Source: JBFXAM01 sp050184295
GTDB lineage: Bacteria; Planctomycetota; Phycisphaerae; UBA1845; Fen-1342
Assembly (NCBI GenBank): GCA_050184295.1
Contig: JBFXAM010000047.1
Location: 1-32,746 of the forward strand
DNA length: 32,746 bases
Reading direction: 5' to 3'
Shown here: positions 19,720 through 27,021 of the stretch, piece after piece
Position numbering within the stretch: the stretch's first letter is position 1
Layout of the letters: each line of letters starts with the position of its first letter
The notes under the pieces: generated by a model
What the model was told of the DNA's origin: nothing
What the model saw: only the letters and a program-made list of their open reading frames with translations
The model's database searches: none
Made by a program: the position numbers and the translations under genes

Positions 19720-20067
19720 CTACCGTTCGCGGCGCAGCACGACGTGCTGCTTGTCCTTCGCGCGCAGTTCCATGCGCCGCGGCCCGACCGTCGCCTCATA
19801 CGCCCGCTGCCCGCCGCCTTCCGGCCGAAGCGTCAGCGTGAAGCCATTGAATCGAAACGCCCCGTGCTCGTGCTGGGTGCGACCTTCGATGGTGGTCGTC
19901 GCCTGGTAGGAACCGTCGGACCGAAACTCGGCGGCGTCGATCGCGAAGACTTCCCGGTTGGGTCGGGCGCGCTCCAGGCTCCATTTGCCGACCACGGCGC
20001 CGCGACATCCTGCGAGCGTGAGCGCCAGCAAGCCGACCCAGATCGAAATCGTTCGTGGACGGATCAT
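19720..20067 (-). CDS. Small putative lipoprotein
   Basis: Probable envelope lipoprotein of 115 residues. The N-terminus (MIRPRTISIWVGLLALTLAG then Cys21) is a clear type II signal peptide with lipobox LAGC. The mature part is a small beta-rich domain (VVGKWSLERA, AAEFRSDGSYQATTTIEG, HGAFRFNGFTLTL, RRMELRAKDKQHVVL). This pattern recalls small lipocalin-like or copper-resistance-associated envelope domains of the 'G-x-W ... F-x-x-D-G-x-Y' type, but I cannot name the family. The start is supported by AAGGA on the minus strand (complement of 20076-20080), 8 bases before the ATG. It faces the preceding plus-strand gene tail to tail, and lies 293 bases downstream of gltX on the same strand. Confidence 0.8.
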   Translation of the reverse strand: MIRPRTISIWVGLLALTLAGCRGAVVGKWSLERARPNREVFAIDAAEFRSDGSYQATTTIEGRTQHEHGAFRFNGFTLTLRPEGGGQRAYEATVGPRRMELRAKDKQHVVLRRER

Positions 20068-20360
20068 TAACGCGGTCCTTGTTCGTGGTCGGCGCCTCTC
20101 AGCCCTTCGGCCCGCGTCGAGTTCGCGGTCGCTCGGCGAAGCCCATGCGTGGCGGTGCGCTTCACGCCCGGCTACGGACCCTCAGGCCTGCGGCCCGAAC
20201 GCCACGTCGGCGCGCATCGCGATGTACACATGCCGAAGTGCATCGCGAAATGTGCTGCACCGGCCGCGAGCCCGACCACCGCGCACTGTGCAACACCTGC
20301 TTCCGCGCCGGCCGCGCGCGGTATGACACCTGCGGTCGACACCGCCGTGCGCCCTGCAAC
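20068..20360. other. Intergenic region between gltX and the small lipoprotein gene
   Basis: No supported gene. On the plus strand, one frame between about 20250 and 20390 reads as a Cys-rich peptide (with CNTC and CNSC pairs) with G or C at most third codon positions, but it has no good start and runs on antisense through gltX. I treat it as an unexplained open stretch. Confidence 0.4.
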
Positions 20361-22031
20361 TCATGCCGCCGACACCGCCGCCGCGTGCGCGAGCGCGCGT
20401 CCGATCCGCATCAACGTGCGGTCTCGGCCCAGCAGCTCCAGCGATTCGAAAATCGGTGGACTGATCGTCGTGCCGGTCAGCGCCACGCGAAGCGGCTGCG
20501 CGACCTTGCCGAGCGCGACTCCGCGTCGTTCGCCATAGGCGCGCAGCAGCGCTTCCAGCGCCGCCGCACGCCACTCGGGGGCTTGGCGAAGCAGCGGTTC
20601 GAGATCGCGGAGCACGCGCAGCCCCGCGCCGTCGGATTTGAGCCAGTGGTCCTGCACCGCCTTGGGCGGGTAGCGGATCGCGTCGTCGGGCGCGATCAGC
20701 GGTGCGCACTTGGTCTCGATGTCGCGATACGTTCGAAAGCCCGCGTTCATGGTGATGAGCCGCCGCAGCTCGTCGTCCGTCAGGGCCGCGAGCGGGCTGC
20801 TCTCGTTGGCGCCGAGAAAGTCCTTCAAGCCCGCGAGGTTGCGCTCCAGCGGGGCGGCGGCCGCCGCGGTCGTGTTGAAGTTCAGCAGCTTGGCGCGGTC
20901 GAAACGGGCGTTGGTCTTGCCGACGCGCGCGACGTCGAACGACTCCACCAGCTCCGCGAGCGTGAACTTCTCGCGGTCGTCGCCCGCCGACCAGCCCAGC
21001 AACGCGATGAAATTGACGATCACTTCCGGCAAATAGCCGCTCTGACGGAAGTCGTGGATCTCGATCTCCGGCGGCTGCACGCCGAGCGCCTGTGCGAGCC
21101 GGTAGAGCGCGGCGCCTTCGAGCTGCGTGTCGCCGCGGCGCCAGGCGTCGAACAGCGGTGGGTCGACGCCGGCGATGCGGACCGCGCCGTGCGGGTCGAG
21201 CGCGCCGGTGCTCGCGGCCGCCTCGAACGCGGCGAGCACGGCGCGGCCCTTTTCGCGCTTGCTCATCTTGCTGCCGTCCATGTTCATGATGATCGGCAGG
21301 TGCGCGTATTGGGGCGTGTGATAGCCAAGGGCCTGTTGCAGGGCCATGTGCTTCGGCGTGTTGATCAGATGTTCCTGCCCACGAAGCACGTGCGTAATGC
21401 GCATCTGCTCGTCGTCGACAACGACGGCGAAATGGTACGTCGGCCATGTGTCGCTCTTGAGCAGCACGAAGTCGTCCACCTCGCCCGCCGCAATCGTCAC
21501 GTCGCCGAGAATCAGATCGCGAACGACGAACGGCTGCTCCGGCGTCTTGAGCCGCACCACGACCGGGCGGGCGGCGCGGCGCGCGGCTTCGGCTTCGTCG
21601 TGCGTGGGAAAGCGCGCGGGGCGAGGATAGCGGAAGTTGCGCTTCTCGCGTCGGGCGGCGTCGCGCAGCGCGGCGAGCTCCGCGTCGGTGTCCATCGCGT
21701 AATACGCGTGCCCCGCGTCGATCAGTTGCCGCGCGACGGCGTGATACGCCTCCAGCCGCCGGCTTTGGTGATACGGCCCGAACGGTCCGCCGACCTCGGG
21801 CCCCTCGTCCCATTGCAGCCCGAGCCAGCGCAGGTCTTCGAACAGCTTGGTCTCCGCGCCGGCGATGTTGCGAGTCTGGTCGGTGTCCTCGATCCGCAAC
21901 ACAAACTTGCCGCCGAGCCGCCGCGCGAGCAGGTAGTTGAACAGCGCGGTGCGCGCCCCGCCGATGTGCAGGTAGCCGGTGGGCGACGGTGCGAAGCGGG
22001 TGCGGATGGTGTCGAACGGGCGCGCGGTCAT
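20361..22031 (-). CDS. gltX: Glutamyl-tRNA synthetase (GltX)
   Basis: Class I aminoacyl-tRNA synthetase that charges tRNA-Glu (and, in organisms lacking GlnRS, often tRNA-Gln). The 556-residue protein has the N-terminal signature FAPSPTGYLHIGGARTALFN (HIGH box as HIGG, residues 22-25), the RIEDTD motif, the tRNA-acceptor binding region, and the KMSKR box at 255-259. ATG at 22031 is preferred over an in-frame upstream start because GGAG lies 6 bases before it and the protein then begins as the family does. Most GltX proteins are about 470 residues: here about 60 extra residues separate KMSKR from GYLPE (residue 332), which are only about 12 residues apart in the E. coli enzyme. The C-terminal anticodon-binding part ends with a helical stretch. 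Whether it is discriminating or not cannot be judged here. Confidence 0.95.
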   Translation of the reverse strand: MTARPFDTIRTRFAPSPTGYLHIGGARTALFNYLLARRLGGKFVLRIEDTDQTRNIAGAETKLFEDLRWLGLQWDEGPEVGGPFGPYHQSRRLEAYHAVARQLIDAGHAYYAMDTDAELAALRDAARREKRNFRYPRPARFPTHDEAEAARRAARPVVVRLKTPEQPFVVRDLILGDVTIAAGEVDDFVLLKSDTWPTYHFAVVVDDEQMRITHVLRGQEHLINTPKHMALQQALGYHTPQYAHLPIIMNMDGSKMSKREKGRAVLAAFEAAASTGALDPHGAVRIAGVDPPLFDAWRRGDTQLEGAALYRLAQALGVQPPEIEIHDFRQSGYLPEVIVNFIALLGWSAGDDREKFTLAELVESFDVARVGKTNARFDRAKLLNFNTTAAAAAPLERNLAGLKDFLGANESSPLAALTDDELRRLITMNAGFRTYRDIETKCAPLIAPDDAIRYPPKAVQDHWLKSDGAGLRVLRDLEPLLRQAPEWRAAALEALLRAYGERRGVALGKVAQPLRVALTGTTISPPIFESLELLGRDRTLMRIGRALAHAAAVSAA

Positions 22032-22497
22032 GCGGGTCTCCGAGCGCGCGATTATCGCGGAAGGCGGCACGCGGAGGTAGAGCTGCGGCACACGGCGGTC
22101 AAATCAGAACCGCGGCGCACGCCCGTCAAATCAAAACTGGGGGCGCGCGCCCGGCACATCAGCCCCCTCGTCACACGCCGCGGGTTCTGGACGTGCCGCG
22201 GAGCGCGGGTGGTTTGTGCGGGCGCCCGCGACCACACAGCCCGAACGCTGCCGGTTCACGGCGGGACGTGAATCGCAGCGCCGCGCCCGCTAGCCGGCCA
22301 TCCGCGAGGCTTCGTGCCGCCCAGCGGGCTGCCCGGAGCACGCGTTACGCCCAGGCGTTCCTTCTGTTTTCTTCTCTTGATCCCGCGGCGATCCCGGGCG
22401 CGGCGCGGCGCTCCAACTCCGGTTGCCAACTCTGACGCCGTCGGCGTGAAGACGGCGTGTGCGGCACGCTCAACCATCGGGTGCGGCGGTTTCGCAC
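22032..22497. other. 466-base gap upstream of gltX
   Basis: No gene is supported. A GATAAT-like -10 on the minus strand (complement of 22051-22056) could serve gltX. An imperfect direct repeat, TCAAATCAGAAC (22099-22110) and TCAAATCAAAAC (22126-22137), has a 27-base period. The remainder is GC-rich sequence with a short pyrimidine tract near 22360-22380. I see no RNA gene. Confidence 0.5.
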
Positions 22498-23346
22498 TCA
22501 CGCCCGGGCCCAGAGCCGCGCCGTATGGCTTGAGCCGCGCCACGCCTCGGAGAAATGCGCGACGGTCAGTCCCGGCACAAGCGACAGCAGCTCACCGGGC
22601 GCGAGCACAAACGCGTCGCGCGCCGGCTTGCCGTGTCGCGCGCGGTGTTCCGTCGTGAATGTCTCCAGGACGATGCTGCCGGCCGGGCGCAGGTGTTCGG
22701 CGAGCCGCGCGAAGAGCGGCCGATGCAGAAAGCGAAACGCCGTGATCAGATCGAATGCGCGATCGGCAAACGGCGGCGCGCCACGCTCCAGGTCAGCGCA
22801 GCGCCACTCGATGGGCGCGCCGCGCGAATAACGCTGTTCCAGGGAGCGGCCGCGATCGAGCGCATCGGGCAGCACATCGACCGCGGTCACGCGCCAGCCC
22901 ATGCTCGCGAGGTACACGGCGTCGCGACCCGTACCGCACGCCAGCTCCAGGGCGTCGCCGGGCGGCAACGCCGCGACCGCCTCCACCAGAAACGCAGTCG
23001 GCTCCCACAGTCGGCCGCCCACCGGTCCTTCGCCGGCCGCGCCGGTTGCAGCGTCATTACCCGGAAACGTCGCATCCGGCGCCAGAATCGCCGCCCGCCC
23101 GCTGGCGCGAAGCCAGTCCACGGCCCGCGCGGCGGCCATGGCGTCGATCGATGATACGCAGACGACTTCGTCGCGCGGCGGCAATTCATGCGCGCGCTCG
23201 GCAAGCTCGGTCGCCGGGATGTTCACGCACTGCGCGAGGGGTCGCGTCGCGGCGAGCAGCGCATCGCGCGGATCGAGCCGATGCCAGCGCGGCAGGGGTA
23301 CGGGGCGGGGCTGCAAAGCGTCGGTCGGCATGTCAGCGATCGTCAT
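22498..23346 (-). CDS. SAM-dependent methyltransferase with rhodanese-like N-terminal domain
   Basis: Cytoplasmic protein of 282 residues, transferring methyl groups from S-adenosylmethionine to an unknown acceptor. The C-terminal class I methyltransferase domain has motif I ALELACGTGRDAVYLA (132-147), an acidic residue after strand 2 (VTAVD, Asp157), a DLERG-type motif II region and FDLITAFRFLHRPLF, resembling TehB-like (tellurite-resistance type) enzymes. The N-terminal part (about 25-90) has the layout of a rhodanese domain (DPRDALL ... VNIP ... ELPPRDEVVCVSS then WLRASGRAAIL), but a clear active-site loop Cys-x4-Arg is not seen; Cys63 is the only candidate. Start at ATG 23346 or at ATG 23331 (residue 6); no good ribosome binding site decides. 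It lies 60 bases downstream of the EVE-domain gene and is probably co-transcribed. Confidence 0.8.
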   Translation of the reverse strand: MTIADMPTDALQPRPVPLPRWHRLDPRDALLAATRPLAQCVNIPATELAERAHELPPRDEVVCVSSIDAMAAARAVDWLRASGRAAILAPDATFPGNDAATGAAGEGPVGGRLWEPTAFLVEAVAALPPGDALELACGTGRDAVYLASMGWRVTAVDVLPDALDRGRSLEQRYSRGAPIEWRCADLERGAPPFADRAFDLITAFRFLHRPLFARLAEHLRPAGSIVLETFTTEHRARHGKPARDAFVLAPGELLSLVPGLTVAHFSEAWRGSSHTARLWARA

Positions 23347-23406
23347 GGCGCTCGGACGCGGCGGGCTGACGCGCTCCGCTGCGCGACCGGGAACACCGCC
23401 CGGCGT

Positions 23407-23961
23407 TCAGCGTTTCCGCGACACCGAGGGGCTCTCGTGGCGCGGGCGGCGCGTGGCGCCTGAGCGGCGCCGGCCGAGTGTCCCCGCGCGGGCTGGCGTG
23501 GGCGCGTCAGCGCCGCTCTCGGTCGGGCGCGACGACCCCCCGGCCGCTGAACCCGCGTGACCCGTGGCGCCGACGAGGCGATCCCAAATCGCGTTTGGAA
23601 TGGGCATCACCGACAGCCGGCTGTTCCGCAAAAGGTCGAACGACGCGAACGCGGGGTCGCCCCTGAGGCTCGCAAGCGGGATCGGCGTCGCGAGCCAGCC
23701 GACGAACTCAACGTCGACGACCGCGCGTTTTCCGGCGGGGTCGGTGGGGTCAGGGCAGCCGACCGACGCCACCCGGGCCCGCGCGACGACGGCCTTCTCG
23801 TCCGCGGTGTGGTACAAGAGCAGTTCATCGCCGGGCCGCATCGCGCGAATGTGCCGCAGCGCGAGCGCGTTGCTCACGCCGTCCCAGCGCGTGCGCCGGT
23901 CGCGCTCCAGCTCGCGGGCGCCATACTCGTGCGGATCGGCCTTGATCAGCCAGCGCGCCAC
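23407..23961 (-). CDS. EVE-domain protein (PUA-like fold)
   Basis: Small protein of 184 residues. The EVE domain (residues about 1-130) is plain from WLIKADPHEYG, TRWDGVSNALALRHIRAM, GDELLLYHT, then a DPTDPAGKRAVVDVEFVGWL region and LLRNSRLSVMPIP, as in the thymocyte nuclear protein 1/YTH-like superfamily whose members bind modified bases in RNA or DNA. After the domain there is an extra tail of about 50 residues rich in Ser, Gly, Ala and Arg, which looks disordered and basic and is not part of the usual family. The start is GTG 23961, supported by GGGGAGGG about 5 bases upstream on the minus strand. Its downstream neighbour is the rhodanese-methyltransferase gene. A role in handling modified nucleic acid is a family inference only. 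Confidence 0.9.
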   Translation of the reverse strand: MARWLIKADPHEYGARELERDRRTRWDGVSNALALRHIRAMRPGDELLLYHTADEKAVVARARVASVGCPDPTDPAGKRAVVDVEFVGWLATPIPLASLRGDPAFASFDLLRNSRLSVMPIPNAIWDRLVGATGHAGSAAGGSSRPTESGADAPTPARAGTLGRRRSGATRRPRHESPSVSRKR

Positions 23962-24056
23962 GCGTCCCTCCCCAAGTTATGCGGATCCGGGCGGGCGCGA
24001 TGGCACCGCCGCCGCGCGAACCGACGCGGTCGCGGCTTCGACTCAAACGGTCGGCA

Positions 24057-24194
24057 TCAGACCCAGACGTCGACGATGCTGAACGCCAGTCCGATGGTCT
24101 GAAGCACCGCGTCCGTGACCGAGCAACCGCTCTGGAGCAGCAACCCGCCCGCCGTCGCCGCCAGCGCAGTGTATCGCAATCGCCGCATGATCAT
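24057..24194 (-). CDS. Very small putative lipoprotein (45 residues)
   Basis: A short gene below the usual length cut-off. On the minus strand it reads MIMRRLRYTALAATAGGLLL followed by QSGC, a good lipobox (LQSGC) with Cys24, then a mature part of about 22 residues with a hydrophobic end (QTIGLAFSIVDVWV). AGGGAG lies about 8 bases before the ATG, and TAGAAT (complement of 24227-24232) is a good -10 about 30 bases further up. Tiny lipoproteins of this layout, a Cys followed by one hydrophobic helix, seem familiar in planctomycetes, but I cannot name a family or function. It sits 95 bases upstream of the EVE-domain gene on the same strand. Confidence 0.7.
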   Translation of the reverse strand: MIMRRLRYTALAATAGGLLLQSGCSVTDAVLQTIGLAFSIVDVWV

Positions 24195-24569
24195 GTTCCG
24201 TCTCCCTCGATTGTGCCGTGTAACCCATTCTAGCGGCCGCCGAGCACCGTGCGAGGGCGCCGCCCGTCCGCGTCGCGGCGGACACCGTCATTGGAGCGTC
24301 GGTTTGACCGCACCATGCACGGCAGATAGTGTTACTCCGCCGGACCGCACGCCACGAGAGAACCCCGCCGACGGGTTGCAGCCGCGCGTCGTCGAACGAC
24401 CGAAGCGCTGCAATAGACCCGCGGCGTGCGTTCGGGTTAGCGTTGTGGGTGCGTCGAATTCGCAGCCGTCCGTGGAGTCGCTGGCGCGCTCGGCGCGGGC
24501 AGGCGGATTGTTCCGCGAGCGTGGAGTCTCTGAGCCGAAAGCAGCCGAAGGAAGACGAGAAACGCCCCG
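24195..24569. promoter_or_regulatory. Divergent intergenic region between the tiny lipoprotein and lepB
   Basis: This 375-base stretch separates two divergent genes. On the minus strand TAGAAT (complement of 24227-24232, within CTAGAAT) is a likely -10 for the small lipoprotein, giving a leader of about 26 bases. On the plus strand no strong promoter is visible; AGGAAG near 24549-24554 is a poor, distant ribosome binding site for lepB. No other gene is supported. Confidence 0.4.
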
Positions 24570-26129
24570 ATGAACCGCGCCGCAACAGCCCGCAAAGCGT
24601 CAGCCAGACCCGCCGAGACCCCCCTCGAGCAGGTCGCCGGTTTCATCCAGTTCTTCATCTGGCTGCTCATCATCAAGACCTTTTTCCTGCCGCTTTTCAT
24701 CATCCCCACGGGGTCGATGGCCGAGACGCTTTGCGGCGAGCACGCCCGCCACAGTTGCCCCAATTGCGGCTTCAGCTACGACGTCGGGTTCGACCCGGTC
24801 GGACCGCAGAGCAACGGCGTGCCCGGCGTCGTGCAGTGTCCCAACTGTCGCTTTGTGCAGCGCAACGTCAGCCCCGGCGCGCCGTCCGTGCCGCTGGGAC
24901 CGGGCATGAAGGATGTGCCCACGTCGCTGGCCGCCGCCGCCGGCGACCGCATCGTCGTCCACGGCTGGATGTACGACTGTCCGCTCGACTTCGCCGGCTG
25001 GTTCAAACCGCGCCGCTGGGACGTGGTCGTTTTCCGCAACCCGCGCGAACCGCAGGTGAATTTCATCAAGCGCCTGATCGGGCTGCCCAACGAGCAGTTG
25101 GAGATCATCGACGGCGACATCTTCATCGACGGGCGCATCGTGCGCAAGCCCGAATACGTGCAACACGAACTGTGGTTTAGCGCGTACGACCAGAACTTCC
25201 GACCCCAGGTCCAGGCGATGCGCGACTACGCGCCCCGCTGGGTGCTCGTCGGCGACGAAAGCGGCAAGCCGCTGCTCACGCGCGACCTCGCGGTGCCCGC
25301 CGACGCCGCGGCGCCCGTCCGGCTGCGCTTCTGCACGACGCCGAACTCCACCGAGCCCGCCAGGGCGCAGGATTTCTACGGATACAACTCGCCGCTGCGC
25401 GGCGGGCCTCAGCACGTCGTCTCCGACGTACGCGTCTCGTGCGATGTGGAGATGGCGCGCGCCGGCGCCGTGGAACTCAGCACGACGAAGTTCGGCGACG
25501 AGTTCTTCGCCCGGCTGGCAGGCGACGGCGTCGTGACACTGGAGTATCGCCCGGCCGGCGCGAGCGAGCGCATCGGGTGGGGCCGCGCGGACGTGGGCGC
25601 CAACGGAAAGTCGCGGCGCTTCGCGCTCAGCTACGCCGACCATTTCGTGCGCGTCGAGCTCGACGACGCACTCGTGCTGCCTTCACCTGACGATTATCGC
25701 ACGACGCCCGAGCAGGCCCGGGCGCGCAGCGAGCAGCGGGCGCCCGCGCGAGTCGAGATCGCCGCCGAGCGGCTCGACGGCCGCGTCTACAACCTGCTCG
25801 TCGAGCGCGACGTGTACTACACGAGCAACATCCCGCGCGACGACGGGGCAACAGCGAACGGCGTGCAAGGACATCCGTTCGACATCGGCCCGAGCGCGTA
25901 CTTCGTGATGGGCGACAACAGCCCCAACAGCCGCGACAGCCGATTCTGGTCCGAGTGCGGCCCGCACCTTCAGCAGGCGCTCGAGCGCGGGACCTATCGG
26001 CTGGGGACCGTGCCGGCGGACCAGATGATGGGCCGCGCGTTTTTTGTCTATTGGGCGGGGGCGCGTTTCCTGACGCGCGGGAGTGTCGATCCGCGGCCGG
26101 ACGTGGGAGCGATCCGCTGGATTCGGTGA
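24570..26129 (+). CDS. lepB: Signal peptidase I with Cys-rich insert (LepB type)
   Basis: Inner-membrane serine protease that removes signal peptides from exported proteins, presumably including the many secreted proteins encoded nearby. The 519-residue protein is far longer than most bacterial LepB proteins (about 180-320). One transmembrane helix (about 25-44) is followed by the catalytic Ser49 in IIPTGSMAETL and the general-base Lys167 in NFIKRLIGLP; the conserved MGDNSPNSRDSRFW box is at 447-460. Between Ser and Lys an insert carries two CxxC pairs (Cys63/Cys66 and Cys90/Cys93; SCPNC and QCPNC), probably a small zinc ribbon. A second insertion of over 200 residues (about 200-430) lies before the box and looks beta-rich. 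The start ATG 24570 has no strong ribosome binding site. The gene is followed by a repeat region, not by an operon partner. Confidence 0.93.
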   Translation: MNRAATARKASARPAETPLEQVAGFIQFFIWLLIIKTFFLPLFIIPTGSMAETLCGEHARHSCPNCGFSYDVGFDPVGPQSNGVPGVVQCPNCRFVQRNVSPGAPSVPLGPGMKDVPTSLAAAAGDRIVVHGWMYDCPLDFAGWFKPRRWDVVVFRNPREPQVNFIKRLIGLPNEQLEIIDGDIFIDGRIVRKPEYVQHELWFSAYDQNFRPQVQAMRDYAPRWVLVGDESGKPLLTRDLAVPADAAAPVRLRFCTTPNSTEPARAQDFYGYNSPLRGGPQHVVSDVRVSCDVEMARAGAVELSTTKFGDEFFARLAGDGVVTLEYRPAGASERIGWGRADVGANGKSRRFALSYADHFVRVELDDALVLPSPDDYRTTPEQARARSEQRAPARVEIAAERLDGRVYNLLVERDVYYTSNIPRDDGATANGVQGHPFDIGPSAYFVMGDNSPNSRDSRFWSECGPHLQQALERGTYRLGTVPADQMMGRAFFVYWAGARFLTRGSVDPRPDVGAIRWIR

Positions 26130-26188
26130 ATCCGGCGGCGCCGCGCGCCGACCTATCGCCAGACCGGTCGTCTTCATTCACGAGCAGG

Positions 26189-26449
26189 GTGCGGTATCGC
26201 AGGGTGTCGCATCGCAGCGTGTGACATCGCGGCCTGTGGCACTGCACGCTGGGACATCGCGGAGTGTGGCACCGGACGATGGGACTTCGCGGCCTGTGCC
26301 ACTGCACGATGGGACATCGCAGGGTGTGCCACTGCACGATGGGATATCGCGGGGTGTGGCACGGCACGATGGGACATCTCGGCCTGTGCCACTGCACGAT
26401 GGGATATCGCAGGGTGTGGCACGGCACGATGGGATATCGCGGGGTGTGG
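26189..26449. repeat. 30-bp tandem repeat array
   Basis: Seven consecutive 30-base units run from 26236 to 26445 (unit boundaries 26236, 26266, 26296, 26326, 26356, 26386, 26416), each roughly GTGsCACnGCACGAT followed by GGGAyATCGCGGGGT. Two shorter 15-base half units (26206-26220 and 26221-26235) and a 17-base fragment precede them. Units differ by a few bases, alternating partly between an ACTGCAC and an ACGGCAC type. It lies in the gap after lepB, between convergent genes. Because the period is 10 codons and the unit lacks stops, long frames are open on both strands, but I see no sign of translation. There are no spacers, so it is not a CRISPR array. Confidence 0.85.
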
Positions 26450-26468
26450 CACCGGCTCTCAGCCGGTG
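26450..26468. terminator. Hairpin at the end of the repeat array
   Basis: CACCGGCT (26450-26457) pairs with AGCCGGTG (26461-26468) around a 3-base loop. It lies 25 bases past the stop codon of the minus-strand dockerin remnant and could end transcription from either side. No T-run is present. Confidence 0.4.
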
Positions 26469-26775
26469 GATTCGGCGTGCGCCGCCGGCAAGCTACTCGA
26501 CCAGCAGCGCCAGCACGCCGCTCCAGAACGCGGCGGTGGCCGCGTGTTCGCTCTCGGCGGCCGCGACGGCGGCGCCGAGCAAGGCCGCGTAGCGTTCGAT
26601 CGCCGTGTTCTCGCGCAGCAGCGTCGCGACGTCGGCGGCGGTCGGCTCGCTGGGAGATTCCGCGGCGCTGTCTCGGTCGTGTTCGCCGCCCCCGCCGCCG
26701 GTGAGGCTGTCGCCGCAGGTCGCGGAGCATTCGTTGGCAATCACGCGGGCGACGAAGGGGTCGATGTCGAAGCAA

Positions 26776-26941
26776 GTAGGGCAGGTCGCGGCAGTCTGCG
26801 ACCTGCCGCCCCAATGACAAGACGCAATGCGTGACGGGCGCGCCGCGAGGTCTGGAGCCCGCGCCGCGATCCCAACGGCAGGTCGGTCCCCGATCCGTCT
26901 TCACTCGCACGCGCGGCCGCGCGCGGGCCGACCTGCCCTAC
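26776..26941. mobile_element. 166-bp palindromic element, copy 1 (MITE/REP-like)
   Basis: The element is bounded by 13-base terminal inverted repeats, GTAGGGCAGGTCG (26776-26788) and CGACCTGCCCTAC (26929-26941). It contains two hairpins built on the same GGCAGGTCG core: GGCAGGTCGC/GCGACCTGCC (26780-26789 with 26798-26807) and GGCAGGTCGG/CCGACCTGCC (26877-26886 with 26928-26937). It carries no gene. Size, terminal repeats and insertion in a coding sequence suggest a small non-autonomous mobile element or a BIME-like REP pair; a transposase partner is not seen in the window. Confidence 0.65.
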
Positions 26942-27021
26942 CCGATTGTTGCCACAGGTTGCGTCGCATTCGTTTGTGATCACGCGGGCGACGAATGGGT
27001 CGATGTCGAAGCAAGTAGCAA

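Noticed and set aside
20055..22271. Long open frame on the plus strand (over 700 codons) opposite gltX
   Set aside because: It lies antisense to a gene with clear HIGH and KMSKS motifs; its translation is Arg/Ala-rich with no recognisable domain. Long antisense frames are expected at this GC content.
26189..26449. Possible CRISPR array
   Set aside because: Units are directly adjacent with no unique spacers and vary within the unit; no cas genes are nearby.
26083..26704. Repeat peptides encoded by the 30-bp array on either strand
   Set aside because: All frames are open merely because the period is a multiple of three and the unit lacks stops; no ribosome binding site, signal or downstream domain fits.
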